Below are positions 14,645 through 23,598 of a stretch of 64,000 nt of DNA, in pieces. Position 1 is the first letter of the stretch. The number at the start of each line of letters is the position of its first letter. The notes under the pieces are model-generated. The model was not told the origin of the DNA, ran no database searches, and saw only the letters and a list, made by a program, of their open reading frames with translations. The stretch lies in the NCBI GenBank assembly GCA_946537255.1, contig CAMNFS010000004.1:1-64000 (forward strand), read 5' to 3'. The DNA is from an uncultured Erysipelotrichaceae bacterium (GTDB lineage Bacteria > Bacillota_I > Bacilli_A > Erysipelotrichales > Erysipelotrichaceae). A program made the translations under genes and the position numbers.

Positions 14645-16305
14645 AATCGGAAAGCAGACTGAAGATCATGTGCCGGATGCTGAAACTGGTAAAGGATCTG
14701 AAATGGTACATGTGTTTTGCCGTTCTGGCAGGAACGCTTGGATTTCTGTGCGCCCAGTTTATTCCGATTCTCGGCGGTTACGCTGTATTAATCGGCATGG
14801 GCCAGTCGGTACGTCTTGGTTATCAGACAATCTGTATCATTCTGATCGTGATCGCTCTATCAAGAGCGGTTCTGAAATACGCGGAACAGCGTACCAATCA
14901 CTATATTGCCTTTACGCTTCTGGCAATCATCCGTGACCGGGTTTTCCAGGCACTGAGACGGCTTTCGCCGGCAAAGCTTGAGGGCAGAGACAAAGGAGAT
15001 CTCATTTCTCTGATTACCTCGGATGTGGAACTGCTTGAGGTATTCTATGCCCATACGATTTCTCCGATCTGTATCGCGGTACTTACCGAAACCATCATGT
15101 GTCTGTATATCGGCAGCTTTCATCCGCTTCTTGGAGTTATCGCCCTTGCGGCCTATGTTGTGATCGGCGCTGTGCTTCCGATGATCATTTCCAGAAAAAG
15201 CGGAACCCTCGGGGATGATCTGCGGCGGGAATCCGGAGATCTTGCGGCATACATGCTGGAAAATATCCGCGGGCTGCGGGAGATCATTCAGTTTGGAAGC
15301 GGAGAAACCCGTAGGAACATCATGAATGAAAGAACCGATACGCTTCGGAATCATCAGGAAAAGCTCAGTGCCCTGAGCGGTTCCAATCTCGCTTTGGCCA
15401 ATACGCTGATTCTGATCTTTGATCTTGTGATGCTTGCGGCCGGAGGGTTTCTGTATCAGTCCGGAAGAACGGACATGAAAGGATTTCTTCTGCCGGTAAT
15501 CGCTCTGATGTCTTCCTTCGGACCGGTCAGCGCGCTTGCAAATCTTGGAACAGCTCTGCAGTCCACTCTTGCCAGCGGCGCAAGAATTCTTTCGCTCATT
15601 GATGAGAAACCGGAAACCGAAGAAATCACCGGAAAGCAGCCGGTATCCTTTGCGTCTGCGGAAATGGATCATGTGACATTCGGCTATCAGAAGGAAACGG
15701 TACTGAAGGATTTCTCTGCTTCGTTCGGGTCGAAAGGAATCTATGGACTTGTGGGTCCAAGCGGATGCGGAAAATCCACGATTCTCAAACTGCTGATGCG
15801 CTTCTGGAAGGTAAAGCAGGGAGAAGTACGGATCTCCTCGCGTTCTGTGGAGGAAATCAATACCTCCGATCTTCGGGATATGGAAAGCTACATGACGCAG
15901 TCCACCGAACTTTTCAAGGATACGATCGCGGAAAATATCCGCATTGCCCGTCTGAATGCTACGGATGAGGAAATCCAGGCGGCCGCAAAAAAAGCTTCGA
16001 TCCACGACTTTATCATGAAGCTTCCAAAGGGCTACGATACCGAGGTCGGGGAGCTTGGAGATACTCTTTCCGGAGGAGAGAGACAGCGGATCGGGCTTGC
16101 CAGGATCTTTCTGCATGGCGCGCCGTTTGTTCTTCTGGATGAGCCGACCAGCAATCTGGACAGTCTCAATGAGGCGATGATTCTGAAGTCTCTGAAAGAG
16201 GAGATGACGGATCGCACGGTGCTTCTGGTATCACATCGTCTTTCCACCGTCCGGATCGCCGATAGAATCATTGATCTGGAAAAGGAAGCCTGTGCGTCTG
16301 AATGA
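14641..16305 (+). CDS. ABC exporter half, CydC-like
   Basis: Partner subunit of 554 aa, overlapping the previous stop by 4 nt (ATGA), so both halves are made in equal amounts. CydC-type features are AGTLGFLCAQFIPILGGYAVL, SDVELLEVFYAHTISPICIAV and MLENIRGLREIIQFG in the membrane domain. The ATPase domain has Walker A GPSGCGKST, a normal Q-loop (MTQSTELFKDTI), signature TLSGGERQRIGLAR, Walker B FVLLDEPTSNLD and H-loop VSHR. With one half lacking the Q-loop glutamine, the pair may hydrolyse ATP asymmetrically, which is inference. No terminator follows; ireB starts 93 bp downstream. Confidence 0.87.
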   Translation: MKSESRLKIMCRMLKLVKDLKWYMCFAVLAGTLGFLCAQFIPILGGYAVLIGMGQSVRLGYQTICIILIVIALSRAVLKYAEQRTNHYIAFTLLAIIRDRVFQALRRLSPAKLEGRDKGDLISLITSDVELLEVFYAHTISPICIAVLTETIMCLYIGSFHPLLGVIALAAYVVIGAVLPMIISRKSGTLGDDLRRESGDLAAYMLENIRGLREIIQFGSGETRRNIMNERTDTLRNHQEKLSALSGSNLALANTLILIFDLVMLAAGGFLYQSGRTDMKGFLLPVIALMSSFGPVSALANLGTALQSTLASGARILSLIDEKPETEEITGKQPVSFASAEMDHVTFGYQKETVLKDFSASFGSKGIYGLVGPSGCGKSTILKLLMRFWKVKQGEVRISSRSVEEINTSDLRDMESYMTQSTELFKDTIAENIRIARLNATDEEIQAAAKKASIHDFIMKLPKGYDTEVGELGDTLSGGERQRIGLARIFLHGAPFVLLDEPTSNLDSLNEAMILKSLKEEMTDRTVLLVSHRLSTVRIADRIIDLEKEACASE

Positions 16306-16398
16306 AAAAATGTAACTGAAAGAGAAAAGATGTAAGCGCATTCTATACTTTTCTTCAAACGTGAACTAAAATAAAAAACAGGAAGTGGAGGTGTTCCC

Positions 16399-16665
16399 AT
16401 GAGTAATATTGATATTTCCCCGACCGTCAGCTTTGACGCCGATCAGGTGAGGCGTGAAAACATCCGTCAGGTTCTGATGTTAGTGGAGTCTGCTCTGAAA
16501 GAACGCGGCTACAATGCTATCAACCAGCTTGCCGGCTATCTGATTTCCAATGATCCTGCGTATATTTCCTCACATAAAAACGCGCGGTCCATCATTCAGT
16601 CGGTAGAACGGCATGAGATCATAGAGGAACTGGTCCGGTTCTATCTGGAAGAAAACAACAGATGA
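16399..16665 (+). CDS. ireB: IreB family regulatory phosphoprotein
   Basis: Small cytosolic protein of 88 aa of the DUF965/UPF0297 family. In enterococci IreB is phosphorylated by the PASTA kinase IreK on N-terminal threonines and tunes cephalosporin tolerance; Thr9 is the only threonine in the corresponding tail here. Diagnostic stretches are LKERGYNAINQLAGYLISNDPAYI and HKNARSIIQSVERHEIIEELVRFYL. GGAGG precedes the ATG. The stop overlaps the ruvX start by 4 nt. In Bacillus the order alaS-yrzL(ireB)-yrrK(ruvX)-yrzB is conserved; here alaS has been moved 7.4 kb away. Confidence 0.95.
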   Translation: MSNIDISPTVSFDADQVRRENIRQVLMLVESALKERGYNAINQLAGYLISNDPAYISSHKNARSIIQSVERHEIIEELVRFYLEENNR

Positions 16666-17087
16666 TTTATCTTGGCCTTGATCTTGGATCTGTTACCTGC
16701 GGAGTATCCCGCTCAGAAACCGGCCTGATTGCCAGTCCCGTCACAACGATCCGCTTTCATCCGGATGATTATGACACATGCATGGACCGGCTGCTGGAAC
16801 TGGTTCAGAAGGAACATCCGGATCAGATCGTACTGGGATGGCCGCTTCTGGAAAACGGTGACCGGGGCGAACGGGCTTTGATCTGTGAGCAGTTCGGCCG
16901 GGTGCTTGAAGCGGAAAGCGGAGTTCCGGTTGCGCTTCAGGATGAGCGATGTACCACAAAGGATTCGGAACAGATTCTGATTGAAGCTGATTTATCTCGA
17001 AAAAAAAGAAAAAAGGTGATCGACCGCATGGCGGCAGTTCGGATTCTGCAGTATTATCTTGATGCAGAAAGAAGCAAAGGCGGTTGA
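16662..17087 (+). CDS. ruvX: Putative Holliday junction resolvase / pre-16S rRNA nuclease
   Basis: YqgF/RuvX RNase H-like nuclease of 141 aa, thought to mature the 5' end of 16S rRNA and/or resolve junctions. Acidic catalytic positions seen are Asp7 in YLGLDLGSV, the Glu of LENG/GERA and the Asp-Glu-Arg triad in LQDERCTTKDSE with the following IDRMAAVRIL. The LGWPL segment replaces the more common LGxP. It is translationally coupled to ireB (ATGA overlap), and DUF1292 follows after 33 bp. Confidence 0.93.
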   Translation: MIYLGLDLGSVTCGVSRSETGLIASPVTTIRFHPDDYDTCMDRLLELVQKEHPDQIVLGWPLLENGDRGERALICEQFGRVLEAESGVPVALQDERCTTKDSEQILIEADLSRKKRKKVIDRMAAVRILQYYLDAERSKGG

Positions 17088-17120
17088 ACACCTTTCTTAA
17101 TTGCGGACAGGAGGCAGTTT

Positions 17121-17378
17121 ATGGAAGATACGATTATTCTTGCCAATGAAGACGGACAGGAATTTCCGATGAAGATACTTCTGACATTTCAAAATGAAGA
17201 AACCGGGAAAAACTATGTGTTTATCACCGATCCGAATGAGGAAGTGCAGGAGGATGAGGAAACCGTTCTTGTCTACAGCTATGACGAGGATGGAAATCTT
17301 GAAGAAGTAACGGATCCGGAAGAATTTGAAATGTGCCAGGAAGTTCTTCTTGCCTTTACAGAGGAAGACGATGGCTAA
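17121..17378 (+). CDS. DUF1292 protein (YrzB-like)
   Basis: Very acidic cytosolic protein of 85 aa: DTIILANEDGQEFPMKILLTFQNEETGKNYVFITDP and then a Glu/Asp-rich C-terminal half. It is the usual third member of the ireB-ruvX cluster; its function is unknown. AGGAGG lies upstream of the ATG. The mltG start lies inside its last codons (8-nt overlap), so the two are coupled. Confidence 0.9.
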   Translation: MEDTIILANEDGQEFPMKILLTFQNEETGKNYVFITDPNEEVQEDEETVLVYSYDEDGNLEEVTDPEEFEMCQEVLLAFTEEDDG

Positions 17379-18468
17379 GAAGAAAAAACGTACGGTCAGA
17401 AAAAAAAGGAAACTGAATCTGGGACGGCTTCTGATTGTTGTACTGATCCCCGTCCTTCTGATTTCCGGCGCCGTGTTCTACTTCGGTTATCAGAACGCCC
17501 TGAAGCCGGTTCAGAAGAAAAGTGAGCAGGTCACTTATACGGTTCAGCCAGGCACAGGCGCCAAAGCTGTTGCGGCTGAGCTTCATAAGGAAGGCATCAT
17601 CGGAAATCCCGACTATGTGTACTATCATATCCGTCAGAAGAATCTGACCGATGTCAAGACCGGGACTTATACCCTGAACAAGAACTGGACCCCGGAACAT
17701 ATCTTTGAGGTACTCAATGATGCCTCGGCGGCAGAAGTGGATGCCGCAAGAGTGACCATTATTGAAGGAGACTGGGCGAAGCACGCGGCCGCTAAAATCG
17801 CGGCGGAAACCAATGTCAGCGCCCAGGAACTTCTGGAGCTGTGGAATGATGAATCCTATCTCCGCGGCCTGATGGAGAAATATCCGTTCCTGACAGATGG
17901 GCTTTTCAAGGAGAATATCCGCATCCGGCTGGAGGGGTATCTGGCACCGAATACCTATCAGTTCTATCGGGAAACGGACGCGAAAACTGTCACAGAAAAG
18001 ATTCTGGATCAGCAGCTTGCGGTCTATAACTCCTTCAAGGAGGACTTTGACGCAAGCAAGTATTCGATTCATGATCTCTATACGCTGGCTTCCATCGTTC
18101 AGTATGAATCCGGAAAACCGGATGATATGAAAATGATTGCCGGTGTGTTCTATAACCGTCTGAAGGATAACTGGCCGCTGCAGTCAAGTGTAACGGTCTG
18201 CTATGCCATGGATAATGACGACGGTGAAAACTGGCTGGCATGTGAGGCAAACGCGGATTTTGACAGTCCGTACAATACGTACATGTATCCCGGACTTCCC
18301 CCGGGACCGATCGTGAATCCAGGGCCTGAGGCTATTGACGCAGTCCTGCATCCGACGGAAAACGACTACTACTTCTTCATGGCGGATGTGGCGACCGGCG
18401 AAGTATACTACGCAAAGACGCTGGAAGAACATAATGCCAATGTCGCGGCGCATACAACCTACCACTGA
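17371..18468 (+). CDS. mltG: Endolytic murein transglycosylase
   Basis: Membrane-anchored YceG/MltG enzyme of 365 aa that cuts nascent glycan strands outside the cell and so sets strand length. The N-terminus is strongly basic (AKKKKRTVRKKRK), followed by one membrane helix (about 18-40). A LysM-like small domain (YTVQPGTGAKAVAAELHKEGII) precedes the catalytic domain. The catalytic Glu sits in LASIVQYESGKPDDMKMIAGVFYNRL, matching the family's ASIVxxE. The end has SPYNTYMYPGLPPGPI and the YFFMADVATGEVYYAKTLEEHN segment. I chose 17371 because the longer frame would start inside the previous gene's coding core. The stop overlaps the nudix start by 1 nt. Confidence 0.95.
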   Translation: MAKKKKRTVRKKRKLNLGRLLIVVLIPVLLISGAVFYFGYQNALKPVQKKSEQVTYTVQPGTGAKAVAAELHKEGIIGNPDYVYYHIRQKNLTDVKTGTYTLNKNWTPEHIFEVLNDASAAEVDAARVTIIEGDWAKHAAAKIAAETNVSAQELLELWNDESYLRGLMEKYPFLTDGLFKENIRIRLEGYLAPNTYQFYRETDAKTVTEKILDQQLAVYNSFKEDFDASKYSIHDLYTLASIVQYESGKPDDMKMIAGVFYNRLKDNWPLQSSVTVCYAMDNDDGENWLACEANADFDSPYNTYMYPGLPPGPIVNPGPEAIDAVLHPTENDYYFFMADVATGEVYYAKTLEEHNANVAAHTTYH

Positions 18469-18926
18469 TGAAAAAGAGCACATGTGTCTATCTGATCCGG
18501 GATGGAAAGTGGCTGATGCTGCTGAGGAACCGGAAGAAAAATGATGTCAATCACGGAAAGTGGATCGGTGTCGGCGGCAAGTGCGAAGGACAGGAATCCT
18601 ATGAGGACTGTGCCGTAAGGGAAGTAAGGGAAGAAACCGGACTCAATGCGGAACAACTGATTCCGGCCGGTATTCTGCTGTTTGAATACGAAGGTAAAGA
18701 ACCGGAGGAGATTGCGGTATTTGTATGTCGGCGCTTTTCCGGAACCATGCGCGAATGTGATGAGGGAACGCTTGCCTGGATCGATGAGGATCAGGTCCTC
18801 AGCCTGCAGCTGTGGGAGGGGGACAGAATCTTTCTGGAACAGATGCTTTCCGGATCTGTTGATCCATTCCGGATCCGGCTATGTTATGACAGAGCGGATC
18901 ATCTGATAAAAAGTGAACCCTGCTGA
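18468..18926 (+). CDS. NUDIX hydrolase, MutT-like
   Basis: Protein of 152 aa with a complete Nudix box, [24 protein letters not shown] (about residues 36-59), in which the REVREE glutamates bind metal. The lead-in KWIGVGGK is typical of 8-oxo-dGTP diphosphatases, which clean the nucleotide pool; other nucleoside-diphosphate substrates are possible. It starts within the mltG stop (TGATG), so it is coupled. Its C-terminal half ([15 protein letters not shown]) is also seen in MutT relatives of Bacillota. Confidence 0.88.
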   Translation: MKKSTCVYLIRDGKWLMLLRNRKKNDVNHGKWIGVGGKCEGQESYEDCAVREVREETGLNAEQLIPAGILLFEYEGKEPEEIAVFVCRRFSGTMRECDEGTLAWIDEDQVLSLQLWEGDRIFLEQMLSGSVDPFRIRLCYDRADHLIKSEPC

Positions 18927-18937
18927 GGAGAGAAGCC

Positions 18938-19570
18938 ATGAATAAACCAATTCTGATCGGTATTGCCGGAGGAACCGCTTCGGGAAAAACCAGTATTGCG
19001 GAAAAAATCGCGGATGAATTCAAGGATGTCCGGTCGGTTCTGATTCTGCGCCAGGATGATTATTACAAGGATCAGTCTCATCTCACCATGGAGGAGAGAT
19101 ACCGTACCAACTATGATCATCCGTTTGCCTTTGACAATGATCTTCTGATCAGCCATCTCAAGGAACTGATGAAGGGGCATTCCATTCAGAGGCCGACTTA
19201 TGATTTTGTTGTGCACAACCGTTCGGATGTCACTGTGACAGTGGAACCCGCCGATGTCATTCTGCTTGAAGGTCTGTTTGTTCTGGAAAATGAAGATCTG
19301 CGCCGGCTCGAGCATATCAAGGTATTTGTAGATACCGCCAGTGATATCCGTTTTATCCGGAGGCTTATGAGGGATGTCAAGGAACGGGGAAGGTCTCTTG
19401 ACAGCGTGGTCAATCAGTATGTCAGTACCGTCCGCGTCATGCATGATTCCTTCATTGAACCGACCAAGAAATACGCGGATATCATCATTCCCGAAGGCGG
19501 CAGCAACGCCGTTGCAATTGATCTTCTGGCAACAAAAATCAGTAGCATCATTCATTCCCGTGAGATATAA
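18938..19570 (+). CDS. udk: Uridine kinase
   Basis: Phosphorylates uridine and cytidine to UMP/CMP in pyrimidine salvage. 210 aa. Walker A is [17 protein letters not shown] (residues 6-22). [29 protein letters not shown] is the substrate-binding stretch, [16 protein letters not shown] the Walker B region, and [30 protein letters not shown] the lid. A GAGGAGAG element precedes the ATG. The udk-greA order is conserved in Bacillus. Confidence 0.96.
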   Translation: MNKPILIGIAGGTASGKTSIAEKIADEFKDVRSVLILRQDDYYKDQSHLTMEERYRTNYDHPFAFDNDLLISHLKELMKGHSIQRPTYDFVVHNRSDVTVTVEPADVILLEGLFVLENEDLRRLEHIKVFVDTASDIRFIRRLMRDVKERGRSLDSVVNQYVSTVRVMHDSFIEPTKKYADIIIPEGGSNAVAIDLLATKISSIIHSREI

Positions 19571-19599
19571 TATTGCGTGGTTAAGTTAAGGAGAGTTTC

Positions 19600-20073
19600 A
19601 TGGCTGAAGAAAAGACATATCTGACCGAAGAAGGTCTTAAGAAATTACAGGATGAATATTCCAACCTCGTTCATGTCGAACGTGAGGTTGTCAAGGCAGA
19701 ACTGAAGGAAGCCCGTTCCCTGGGTGACCTTTCCGAAAACGCCGACTACGATGCCGCAAGAGAAAAGCAGGCGCAGCTGGAACATCGGATTTCCGAACTG
19801 GAGTTCATGCTCAAGAATTATGAAATCATTGATACCAAGGGAGATTCCAAGGTCGTTCATATCGGTTCTACGGTAACCCTGCAGTTCCAGGACACCATGG
19901 AAACCGCTACCTATCGGATCGTCGGCCGTCAGGAAGCAGATCCTCTTGAGGGTATGATTTCCAATGAGACACCGCTTGCCAAGGCGATTCTTGATCGCAA
20001 GGCCGGTCAGATCAGTGAGGTTCCGGCAAAAAAGCCGTACAAGGTTCTGATCATTTCTGTTGAACAGAAGTAA
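19600..20073 (+). CDS. greA: Transcription elongation factor GreA
   Basis: Enters the secondary channel of RNA polymerase and stimulates cleavage of backtracked transcripts. 157 aa, the usual length. The N-terminal coiled coil (about 1-75) carries the tip LGDLSENADYDAAREKQ with the functional acidic residues. The FKBP-like C-terminal domain has VHIGSTVTLQF, YRIVGRQEADPLEGMISNETPLAKAILDRKAG. AAGGAGAG precedes the ATG. No terminator follows. Confidence 0.98.
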   Translation: MAEEKTYLTEEGLKKLQDEYSNLVHVEREVVKAELKEARSLGDLSENADYDAAREKQAQLEHRISELEFMLKNYEIIDTKGDSKVVHIGSTVTLQFQDTMETATYRIVGRQEADPLEGMISNETPLAKAILDRKAGQISEVPAKKPYKVLIISVEQK

Positions 20074-20126
20074 TTGTTCCGGAGAGATTTCCGATATCGA
20101 TCTATACAGATAAGCAGGAGGCTGAT

Positions 20127-20603
20127 ATGAAGCGACTGCTTATTTTATTTATGATGGGTCTTATGACATTCGGGATCCGGGTTAGCCCGATCAATCTGGA
20201 AGAGATGCATGCCCAGGAAATCACCATTACCGTAACCGGTGCAGTTGAAGAGCCCGGGCCGATTGTCACGCATCCCTATGCGACTGTTGCCGAGGTCCTT
20301 GAATGCGTGGATTTAAAGGACAGCGCGGATCTTTCCGCATTGAATCCTGAAACCGTGCTGAACAACCATGATGTTCTGAATATTCCGGAAAAGAAGCAGC
20401 CTGGAGAACCCGAGAGGATTTCCATCAACACCGCGGATGAGGAGACTCTGACAAGGCTTCCCGGCATCGGACCGGCCATGGCGCAGAAAATCGTATCCTA
20501 CCGAACGGAACACGGACTGTTTCAGAAGCGGGAGGATCTGCTGCATGTCAAGGGAATCGGACGCGCGAAGTATGAAAAACTTGAAGATCTTATCACCCTT
20601 TAG
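20127..20603 (+). CDS. comEA: Competence protein ComEA (helix-hairpin-helix DNA receptor)
   Basis: Membrane-anchored DNA receptor of 158 aa for transformation. An N-terminal hydrophobic anchor (about 1-25) is followed by an SLBB domain (ITVTGAVEEPGPIVTHPYATVAEVLE) and a C-terminal pair of helix-hairpin-helix motifs (INTADEETLTRLPGIGPAMAQKIV and KREDLLHVKGIGRAKYEKL). AGGAGG lies upstream of the ATG. The comEC start lies inside its coding region. Confidence 0.94.
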   Translation: MKRLLILFMMGLMTFGIRVSPINLEEMHAQEITITVTGAVEEPGPIVTHPYATVAEVLECVDLKDSADLSALNPETVLNNHDVLNIPEKKQPGEPERISINTADEETLTRLPGIGPAMAQKIVSYRTEHGLFQKREDLLHVKGIGRAKYEKLEDLITL

Positions 20604-22557
20604 GGATCTTCTGGATCATCCGCTGCTTCTGGTAATCCTTGCGTGGCTGATTCTTTCCGCCAAATCCTGCCGTGCTGCAGTTTATGTGCTTGCCTTACTG
20701 CTTGCGGGCATGATGGCGGGATGGAAACAGATTGTTTCAGCCGCTTTGATTCTCGGTATTTTCCTGATTCCATTTCATCAGACTGAGCCATTCTATGAAG
20801 GACGGGTCATTCAGGTAAGAAACAGCTACTGCATCGTAAAAAACGGCCATGGAAAGATGCTCGTATATACCCGACAGAGACCGATCCTGGACAGCTGGAT
20901 TTCCTGGAATGGAACCATACAGGATCTTTCAGAAGCCAGAGGATTCTGGCGGTTTGACTTTGCCGCATACTGTCATCGACAGGGGATTTATCAGGCGGTA
21001 AGCGCGGATTCCATAACAGTACTTCACCCATCCCGCAGTCTGAGGGGATATCTTATGAAACGGATTCAGGATCGGGTCAGAGAAGAGGACAGAGAGGTGC
21101 TTCTGAACCTTCTGTTTCAGATCCGTTCCCCGGATCAGTTTGAAGGCATATTTGCGGATCGGGGATTCTCCCTGTCAGGAGTGATTGCTTTTCTTACGAT
21201 GCTGTTTTCCTTTTTTCTGTATGAAGAGGATAACCGCAGAGTCACTTTTATCATCACGCTGCTGCTTGCGGCAGTATTTCATTTTCCATATCTGCTTGTA
21301 CAGCGGCTGATCTTTTCGACGCTTGGGTTTCTTGGATGCTCCGGGAGAAAAAAAACCGGGATCGGATATCTGATCGGTCTGAGGCTGTTTCCTTCTGCCG
21401 CAGGCAGTGCTGCCTTTCTGATTCCGGCAGTATACCGTTTTTCCAAAAGCCGTTCAAACAGCCATCTGAACCGGCTCTGGATCAGCTGTCAGATGGAATC
21501 CCTTCTGTTTCATACCGTGAATCCGCTGGAACTGCTTTCTTTCCGTCTTCTGCTTCCGTGCATGGGGTTTCTCTGGCTTCTGGGAATGATGGAGGCGCTT
21601 TTTCTGATACCGGCCGCTTCCTGGATCAAAGCGGCAGATCGTCTTCTGGCCTTTGTGCAGATCCCGGAGAGAAATGGAACGATGCTTGGATTGGGACTTC
21701 TGTTTTATCTTTTGCTGCTGGCTACTTTTCGAAAGCACTCACGCAGAAATGAGATCCGAATCCTTCTTTTTCTTCTGTTTCAGTACGGCGGTCTATTCCA
21801 TCCGCTTCCGGAGCTGACTTTTATCAATGTCGGCCAGGGAGACGCAATTCTGATCAAGGGCCCTTATGGAAAAGGAACAGTGCTTGTGGATACTGGAAAA
21901 CCCTCGCAATGGAACGCCCTGAATGGATTTCTGAAGGCCAAGGGAATTCAGCGTCTTGATGCCATGATCATTACCCATTCCGACAAGGATCACAGCGGCA
22001 ATATGGAGCGGGTAGAGGATACGTATCATTCGGAAAAGATCATTACCGATCATGAGGGACAGTACATTCTTGGCGGAATGCTGTTCCATGATCTCAATAC
22101 CATTGAGAGCGAAGATGAAAATGAGAGCTCTGTCATAACCTGTTTCCGGATGAATGGTCTGAACATTCTTCTGATGGGGGATGCAAGTTTCCATACGGAG
22201 GAATCCCTTCTGAAAAAATATGACATGCTTTCGGCTGATATCCTCAAGCTTTCCCATCATGGCTCCGCCACCGGAAACAGTGCCGTGTTTCTTGATACGG
22301 TAAGGCCGGAACTGGCGATTGTATCAAGCGGTGCCTACCGTATCTACCATCATCCAAGTCCTGAGGTAACGAACCGTCTGAATCAGAGAAGAATCCCGTA
22401 TCTGGATACCAAGGAGGAAGGGGATATTACGATTCTCTGTCTGCCTGCAGGGCAGAATCTGCTTGTGACTTCCTCAGGAACCATCGGCTGGATCAGATCG
22501 AAAAAAGAGGCGGAAGGTACGTTTCTAAAGGATGCCCGCAAGTTTTTTTCTTCATGA
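20572..22557 (+). CDS. comEC: ComEC/Rec2 DNA-uptake channel with metallo-beta-lactamase domain
   Basis: Polytopic protein of 661 aa that conducts single-stranded DNA into the cell. An N-terminal hydrophobic pair is followed by a DUF4131-like OB region (FYEGRVIQVRNSYCIVKNGHGKMLVYTR, about 68-100). The competence membrane domain is next (about 190-400). The C-terminal metallo-hydrolase has FINVGQGDAILIKGPYGKGTVLVDTG, THSDKDHSGN (metal ligands) and LKLSHHGSATGNSA. This is somewhat short for the family (often 700-780). The ATG at 20572 is favoured over 20545, but neither has a strong ribosome-binding site, so coupling to comEA (32-nt overlap) is likely. Confidence 0.92.
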   Translation: MKNLKILSPFRDLLDHPLLLVILAWLILSAKSCRAAVYVLALLLAGMMAGWKQIVSAALILGIFLIPFHQTEPFYEGRVIQVRNSYCIVKNGHGKMLVYTRQRPILDSWISWNGTIQDLSEARGFWRFDFAAYCHRQGIYQAVSADSITVLHPSRSLRGYLMKRIQDRVREEDREVLLNLLFQIRSPDQFEGIFADRGFSLSGVIAFLTMLFSFFLYEEDNRRVTFIITLLLAAVFHFPYLLVQRLIFSTLGFLGCSGRKKTGIGYLIGLRLFPSAAGSAAFLIPAVYRFSKSRSNSHLNRLWISCQMESLLFHTVNPLELLSFRLLLPCMGFLWLLGMMEALFLIPAASWIKAADRLLAFVQIPERNGTMLGLGLLFYLLLLATFRKHSRRNEIRILLFLLFQYGGLFHPLPELTFINVGQGDAILIKGPYGKGTVLVDTGKPSQWNALNGFLKAKGIQRLDAMIITHSDKDHSGNMERVEDTYHSEKIITDHEGQYILGGMLFHDLNTIESEDENESSVITCFRMNGLNILLMGDASFHTEESLLKKYDMLSADILKLSHHGSATGNSAVFLDTVRPELAIVSSGAYRIYHHPSPEVTNRLNQRRIPYLDTKEEGDITILCLPAGQNLLVTSSGTIGWIRSKKEAEGTFLKDARKFFSS

Positions 22558-22575
22558 AAGGATTTCTGGAAAGAC

Positions 22576-22591
22576 TGATATAATAGGCCTG
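22576..22591 (+). promoter_or_regulatory. Extended -10 promoter giving a probably leaderless holA mRNA
   Basis: TG-A-TATAAT (TG at 22576-22577, hexamer 22579-22584) is a perfect extended -10. Six bases later comes the GTG start of holA (22591), exactly where transcription should begin. No ribosome-binding site fits before the GTG and no good -35 is seen. Confidence 0.6.
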
Positions 22592-23598
22592 TGATTACCG
22601 TACTGGAAGGCAGAGAAAGCTATCAGCTGAATGCGAGAAAAAAAGCACTGATTCAGAAATCCGGTGCCGTGGGTGAAAATATCATTGTGCTGGACGCGAG
22701 CAGCCGCACCGGTTTTTCTCTTGCCGGAGCACTGAATCAATGCGCGACGGTTTCCCTGTTCGGGGACAGACGGGTTGTTCTTCTGAGCAATCCGTATTTT
22801 CTGAAGTCTCCCACCGGATCCGGAGGAAATAAATCTTCAAAAAAGAAAGACGCACCCGCTGACAACGCCCAGCTGCTGGATCAGTACTGTGCCAATCCGA
22901 ATCCGGACTGCGATCTCATCTTTCTCTGTGATGGGTTTGCCTGTGACAAGCGCACCCGGGAGTATAAGGTGCTTTCTTCCTATTCAGGGAAAACCGTAAC
23001 CATGATCAGTTTTTCCACGCCAAGTCCCAAAGAACTCGAGCAGCTGATTGACCGGGAACTGAACCGGAAGGGATATCATCTTTCAAACGACGCACTTCGG
23101 GAGCTGAAACTCAGAATCGGTGATTCTTCCACAGAGTTCTACAGGACAATGGAAAAGCTGGATCTCTATGGGGAAAAAGAGATTGACCGGGCAGTCATTG
23201 CGGGACTGGTTTCCTTTAATCCGGAAGTGAATGTCTGGAAACTGTCGGATGCCTTTATCAAAGGAAAGGCCAGGGAAACCATTGAATGCTGGAAGGAAAT
23301 GACGGAACATGCGTCCATGGATGTTTACGGTATCATGCCGACGCTTAGCTACCGCCTGAAAAAACTGTTCAATGTACGGCGCTGTTATGAGGCAGGTCTC
23401 AGCAATGAGGAAATACGGAAGCGGGCCGGAAGTAATTATCCGGACAGGGATCTGGACAGCTGCGGCGGTCATTCCAGCGGCTGGTTTCTGAAACGGCTTG
23501 CGGAACTTGCGGATATTGATCAGGGAATGAAAAACGGAAGCCTTGACGGCATGCAGGCACTGGAGCTGTTTCTTCTGAGGAATCTGAGCCATGGCTGA
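22591..23598 (+). CDS. holA: DNA polymerase III delta subunit
   Basis: Clamp-loader wrench subunit of 335 aa that opens the beta ring. MITVLEGRESYQLNARKKALIQKSG begins the AAA+-like domain. VVLLSNPYFL, DLIFLCDGFACDKRT, KTVTMISFSTPSPKELEQLIDREL and GDSSTEFYRTMEKLDLYG follow the family pattern, and the collar domain ends with RRCYEAGLSNEEIRKRAGSNY. GTG start without a Shine-Dalgarno element. The comEC-holA adjacency is typical of Bacillota. The next gene starts 8 nt before its stop. Confidence 0.92.
   Translation: MITVLEGRESYQLNARKKALIQKSGAVGENIIVLDASSRTGFSLAGALNQCATVSLFGDRRVVLLSNPYFLKSPTGSGGNKSSKKKDAPADNAQLLDQYCANPNPDCDLIFLCDGFACDKRTREYKVLSSYSGKTVTMISFSTPSPKELEQLIDRELNRKGYHLSNDALRELKLRIGDSSTEFYRTMEKLDLYGEKEIDRAVIAGLVSFNPEVNVWKLSDAFIKGKARETIECWKEMTEHASMDVYGIMPTLSYRLKKLFNVRRCYEAGLSNEEIRKRAGSNYPDRDLDSCGGHSSGWFLKRLAELADIDQGMKNGSLDGMQALELFLLRNLSHG

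Noticed and set aside
16333-16346. TGTAAGCGCATTCT as a CcpA cre site before ireB
   Set aside because: Two mismatches at fixed positions of the consensus and no carbon-metabolism gene behind it.
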